Shown here one piece after another: positions 5,754 to 7,793 of a stretch of 7,793 bases of DNA. The position numbers were made by a program, and so were the translations under genes. The notes beneath the pieces were generated by a model. It worked only from the letters and a program-made list of their open reading frames with translations. It did no database searches and was not told the DNA's origin. The DNA comes from an uncultured Comamonadaceae bacterium (GTDB lineage: Bacteria > Pseudomonadota > Gammaproteobacteria > Burkholderiales > Burkholderiaceae_C): positions 1 to 7,793 of the forward strand of contig CALMOI010000403.1 in NCBI GenBank assembly GCA_937871735.1. The letters are read 5' to 3'. The first letter of the stretch is position 1. The number at the start of each line of letters is the position of its first letter.

Positions 5754-7388
5754 ATGAGTGCAGTTCTCGATACCCCCGGCCACGGCGCACACGCCCATGA
5801 CGATCACGGCGATCATGGTCACGCCCCTGTGGGCTGGCGGCGCTGGGTGTACGCCACCAACCACAAAGACATCGGCACGCTGTACCTGCTGTTCAGCTTC
5901 ACGATGCTGATGATTGGCGGCGTGTTGGCGCTGCTGATTCGCGCCGAACTGTTCCAGCCCGGCCTGCAATTGGTGAACCCAGAACTGTTCAACCAGCTCA
6001 CCACCATGCACGGCATCATCATGGTGTTTGGGGCCATCATGCCGGCCTTCGTGGGTTTTGCGAACTGGATGATTCCGCTGCAAATCGGAGCTTCCGACAT
6101 GGCCTTTGCCCGCATGAATAACTTCAGCTTTTGGTTGATGATTCCGGCGGCCATCATGCTGGTGTCGGGCTTTTTCATGCCCGGCGGTGCACCTGCTGCG
6201 GGCTGGACGCTCTACGCGCCGCTGACGCTGCAAATGGGCCCGTCGATGGATGCGGGCATTTTTGCGATGCACATCTTGGGCGCGTCGTCCATCATGGGCT
6301 CGATCAACATCATCGTCACCATCTTGAACATGCGCGCACCCGGCATGACGCTGATGAAAATGCCCATGTTCTGCTGGACATGGCTGATCACCGCTTACCT
6401 GCTGATTGCCGTGATGCCGGTGCTGGCCGGTGCCATCACCATGACGCTGACCGACCGCCACTTTGGCACCAGCTTCTTCAACCCCGCCGGCGGCGGTGAC
6501 CCGGTGATGTACCAGCACATCTTCTGGTTCTTCGGTCACCCCGAGGTCTACATCATGATCTTGCCGGCCTTCGGCATCATCAGCCAGATCGTGCCGGCCT
6601 TTGCACGCAAGAAGCTGTTTGGCTATGCCTCGATGGTGTACGCCACCAGCTCGATTGCCATCTTGTCGTTCATCGTGTGGGCGCACCACATGTTCACCAC
6701 CGGCATGCCGGTGACGGGGCAGCTCTTTTTCATGTACGCCACCATGCTGATTGCGGTGCCCACAGCGGTGAAGATCTTCAACTGGATCGCCACCATGTGG
6801 CAGGGCTCCATGACCTTTGAAACGCCGATGCTGTTCTCGGTCGGCTTTATCTTTGTGTTCACGATGGGTGGTTTTACCGGGCTGATTCCAGCCGTGGCCC
6901 CCATCGATATCCAACTGCAAGACACCTACTACATCGTGGCTCACTTCCACTATGTGCTGGTGGCCGGTTCGCTGTTTGCCATGTTTGCCGGTTTTTACTA
7001 CTGGAGCCCGAAGTGGTCAGGCGTGATGTACAGCGAAACACGCGGCAAGGTGCATTTTTGGTGGTCGTTGATTTCGTTCAACGTGACCTTTTTCCCGATG
7101 CACTTTTTGGGGCTGGCTGGCATGCCGCGCCGCTATGCCGACTACCCGATGCAGTTCGCTGACTTCAACGCCATTGCTTCGGTCGGTGCATTCTTCTTTG
7201 GTTTTGCGCAGGTGTACTTCTTCTTGTTCATCGTGGTGCCAGTGATGCGCGGCAAGGGCGACAAAGCACCGCAAAAGCCGTGGGAAGCAGCCGAGGGCTT
7301 GGAGTGGGAAGTGCCGTCACCCGCGCCGTTCCACACCTTTGTGACCCCGCCCAAGTTGGACGAAACCGCCACCCGCGTGGTTCACTGA
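5754..7388 (+). CDS. coxA: Cytochrome c oxidase subunit I (haem-copper oxidase, type A)
   Basis: A 544-residue catalytic subunit (CtaD) of the aa3-type oxidase; it reduces O2 to water at the haem a3-CuB centre and pumps protons across the inner membrane. All expected ligands are visible: H86 (TTMHG) and H399 for haem a, H397 for haem a3 (VAHFHYV), and H262, H311 and H312 for CuB (FGHPEVY, AHHMF). Y266 lies four residues after H262, the position of the cross-linked tyrosine. Proton-channel residues of type A1 oxidases are present: D115 (IGASDMAF), E264 (HPEVY) and the K-channel lysine K340 (AVPTAVKIF). Roughly twelve hydrophobic helices span the body of the protein. The cytoplasmic N-terminus is unusually His-rich, with six His among about 14 residues (10-23). 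The start has a good AAGGA site. A 36-codon gene follows after 11 nt. Confidence 0.98.
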   Translation: MSAVLDTPGHGAHAHDDHGDHGHAPVGWRRWVYATNHKDIGTLYLLFSFTMLMIGGVLALLIRAELFQPGLQLVNPELFNQLTTMHGIIMVFGAIMPAFVGFANWMIPLQIGASDMAFARMNNFSFWLMIPAAIMLVSGFFMPGGAPAAGWTLYAPLTLQMGPSMDAGIFAMHILGASSIMGSINIIVTILNMRAPGMTLMKMPMFCWTWLITAYLLIAVMPVLAGAITMTLTDRHFGTSFFNPAGGGDPVMYQHIFWFFGHPEVYIMILPAFGIISQIVPAFARKKLFGYASMVYATSSIAILSFIVWAHHMFTTGMPVTGQLFFMYATMLIAVPTAVKIFNWIATMWQGSMTFETPMLFSVGFIFVFTMGGFTGLIPAVAPIDIQLQDTYYIVAHFHYVLVAGSLFAMFAGFYYWSPKWSGVMYSETRGKVHFWWSLISFNVTFFPMHFLGLAGMPRRYADYPMQFADFNAIASVGAFFFGFAQVYFFLFIVVPVMRGKGDKAPQKPWEAAEGLEWEVPSPAPFHTFVTPPKLDETATRVVH

Positions 7389-7399
7389 AAGCCGCTGTC

Positions 7400-7510
7400 A
7401 TGACCCCCGAGCAAAAGAAAAACAACACCCACTTGGGTTTGATTTTGGCTACCGTGGCGCTGACTTTTTTCGTTGGCTTCATGGTCAAGATGGTGCTGCT
7501 CAGCCGCTGA
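7400..7510 (+). CDS. Small single-helix membrane protein of the oxidase operon (probable assembly protein)
   Basis: A 36-residue protein starting MTPEQKKNNTHLGLILATVA and ending MVKMVLLSR. It has a hydrophilic basic N-terminus and one membrane helix at about residues 12-33, with Lys30 in its distal part. I recall similar tiny proteins annotated as 'cytochrome oxidase small assembly protein' between subunit I and ctaG in Burkholderiales; position, size and the KMVLL ending agree. It begins 11 nt after coxA and ends 15 nt before ctaG, so it is almost certainly cotranscribed with both. No strong Shine-Dalgarno is visible, so translational coupling with coxA is possible. Its mechanism is not known to me; helping insert or stabilise subunit I is an inference. 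Confidence 0.75.
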   Translation: MTPEQKKNNTHLGLILATVALTFFVGFMVKMVLLSR

Positions 7511-7525
7511 GCGGACGCAATCTTC

Positions 7526-7793
7526 ATGCGTGCGTACGACGACAATTTCAAAATGGTGGGCAAGCTGGCCGTGGTGGCGCTGGGCATGTTCGCTTTTGGC
7601 TATGCGCTGATCCCGATCTACAAGCACTTGTGCGAGGTCACGGGGCTGAACATCTTGGCGCTGTCTGAGCGCCAAGTGCCGGGCAATGGCACAGCGGGCC
7701 AAGCTGCGCGCTTGCCCGCCAATACGCAGGTTGATTTGTCGCGCACCATCACCGTCGAGTTCGACGCCAATGCCCGCGGCCCCTGGGATTTCA
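7526..7793 (+). CDS. ctaG: Cytochrome c oxidase assembly protein CtaG/Cox11, 3' part outside the window
   Basis: The first 89 residues are present; the gene continues past the right edge. CtaG/Cox11 is a periplasm-facing, membrane-anchored copper chaperone that delivers Cu(I) to the CuB site of subunit I. A short cytoplasmic N-terminus (MRAYDDNFKMVGK) leads into one membrane helix (about 13-31), then the family signature IPIYKHLCEVTGLN (29-42) with the conserved Cys36. The start of the immunoglobulin-like domain follows (LSRTITVEFDANARGPWDF). The copper-binding CxC motif lies beyond the window and cannot be checked. The linker at about 50-67 is rich in Gly, Ala and Gln. ATG 7526 gives the usual short N-terminus; Met10 is a possible but less likely start. 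Its place after coxA and the small protein matches its role in assembling this oxidase. Confidence 0.93.
   Translation, partial: MRAYDDNFKMVGKLAVVALGMFAFGYALIPIYKHLCEVTGLNILALSERQVPGNGTAGQAARLPANTQVDLSRTITVEFDANARGPWDF

Noticed and set aside
5601..6950. 449-codon open frame on the minus strand, opposite coxA
   Set aside because: The translation is His-, Gly- and Arg-rich with no recognisable domain. It is the antisense of a strongly conserved coxA frame in high-GC DNA, where such shadows are expected.

Overview
The window looks like a chromosomal segment of a high-GC betaproteobacterium, most likely Burkholderiales and probably Comamonadaceae. This rests on the pairing of a ComF-family gene with a divergent BioC-like methyltransferase, and on the oxidase order coxB (with a fused cytochrome c domain), coxA, a tiny membrane protein, then ctaG/cox11. 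Protein wording and codon use also fit. I see no insertion sequence, phage gene, CRISPR array, tRNA or rRNA.

Left half, minus strand (about 1-3413). Four genes read leftward in tight succession: a ComF-family phosphoribosyltransferase, the tRNA wobble 2'-O-methyltransferase trmL, a KefC-type cation:proton antiporter with a cytoplasmic nucleotide-binding domain, and the first 85 residues of a HAD-superfamily hydrolase that runs off the left edge. Gaps are 30, 11 and 66 nt, so one transcript is plausible. The antiporter's ribosome binding site overlaps the trmL stop codon.

Centre, plus strand (3416-4351). A BioC-like methyltransferase is divergent from comF, with a very short shared 5' region. 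It keeps the C-terminal BioC family signatures, but its glycine-rich SAM loop is degenerate.

Right half, plus strand (4352-7793). This is the start of an aa3/caa3-type cytochrome c oxidase operon: coxB, coxA (ctaD), a 36-residue oxidase-associated membrane protein, and the start of ctaG (cox11), cut by the right edge. CoxB carries the CuA site and a covalently fused haem c domain. CoxA carries haems a and a3 and CuB. CtaG is the chaperone that delivers copper to CuB. A perfect FNR/Anr-type palindrome lies just after the methyltransferase stop and upstream of coxB, followed by a leader with an orphan Shine-Dalgarno sequence, an 8-codon mini-ORF and a hairpin. This suggests oxygen-responsive control of the oxidase.

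Most of the window is ordinary core metabolism. The parts most worth a second look are the regulatory region before coxB, the altered SAM loop of the methyltransferase and the Asp-to-Asn change in the antiporter's RCK domain. I do not see a wholly new system here.
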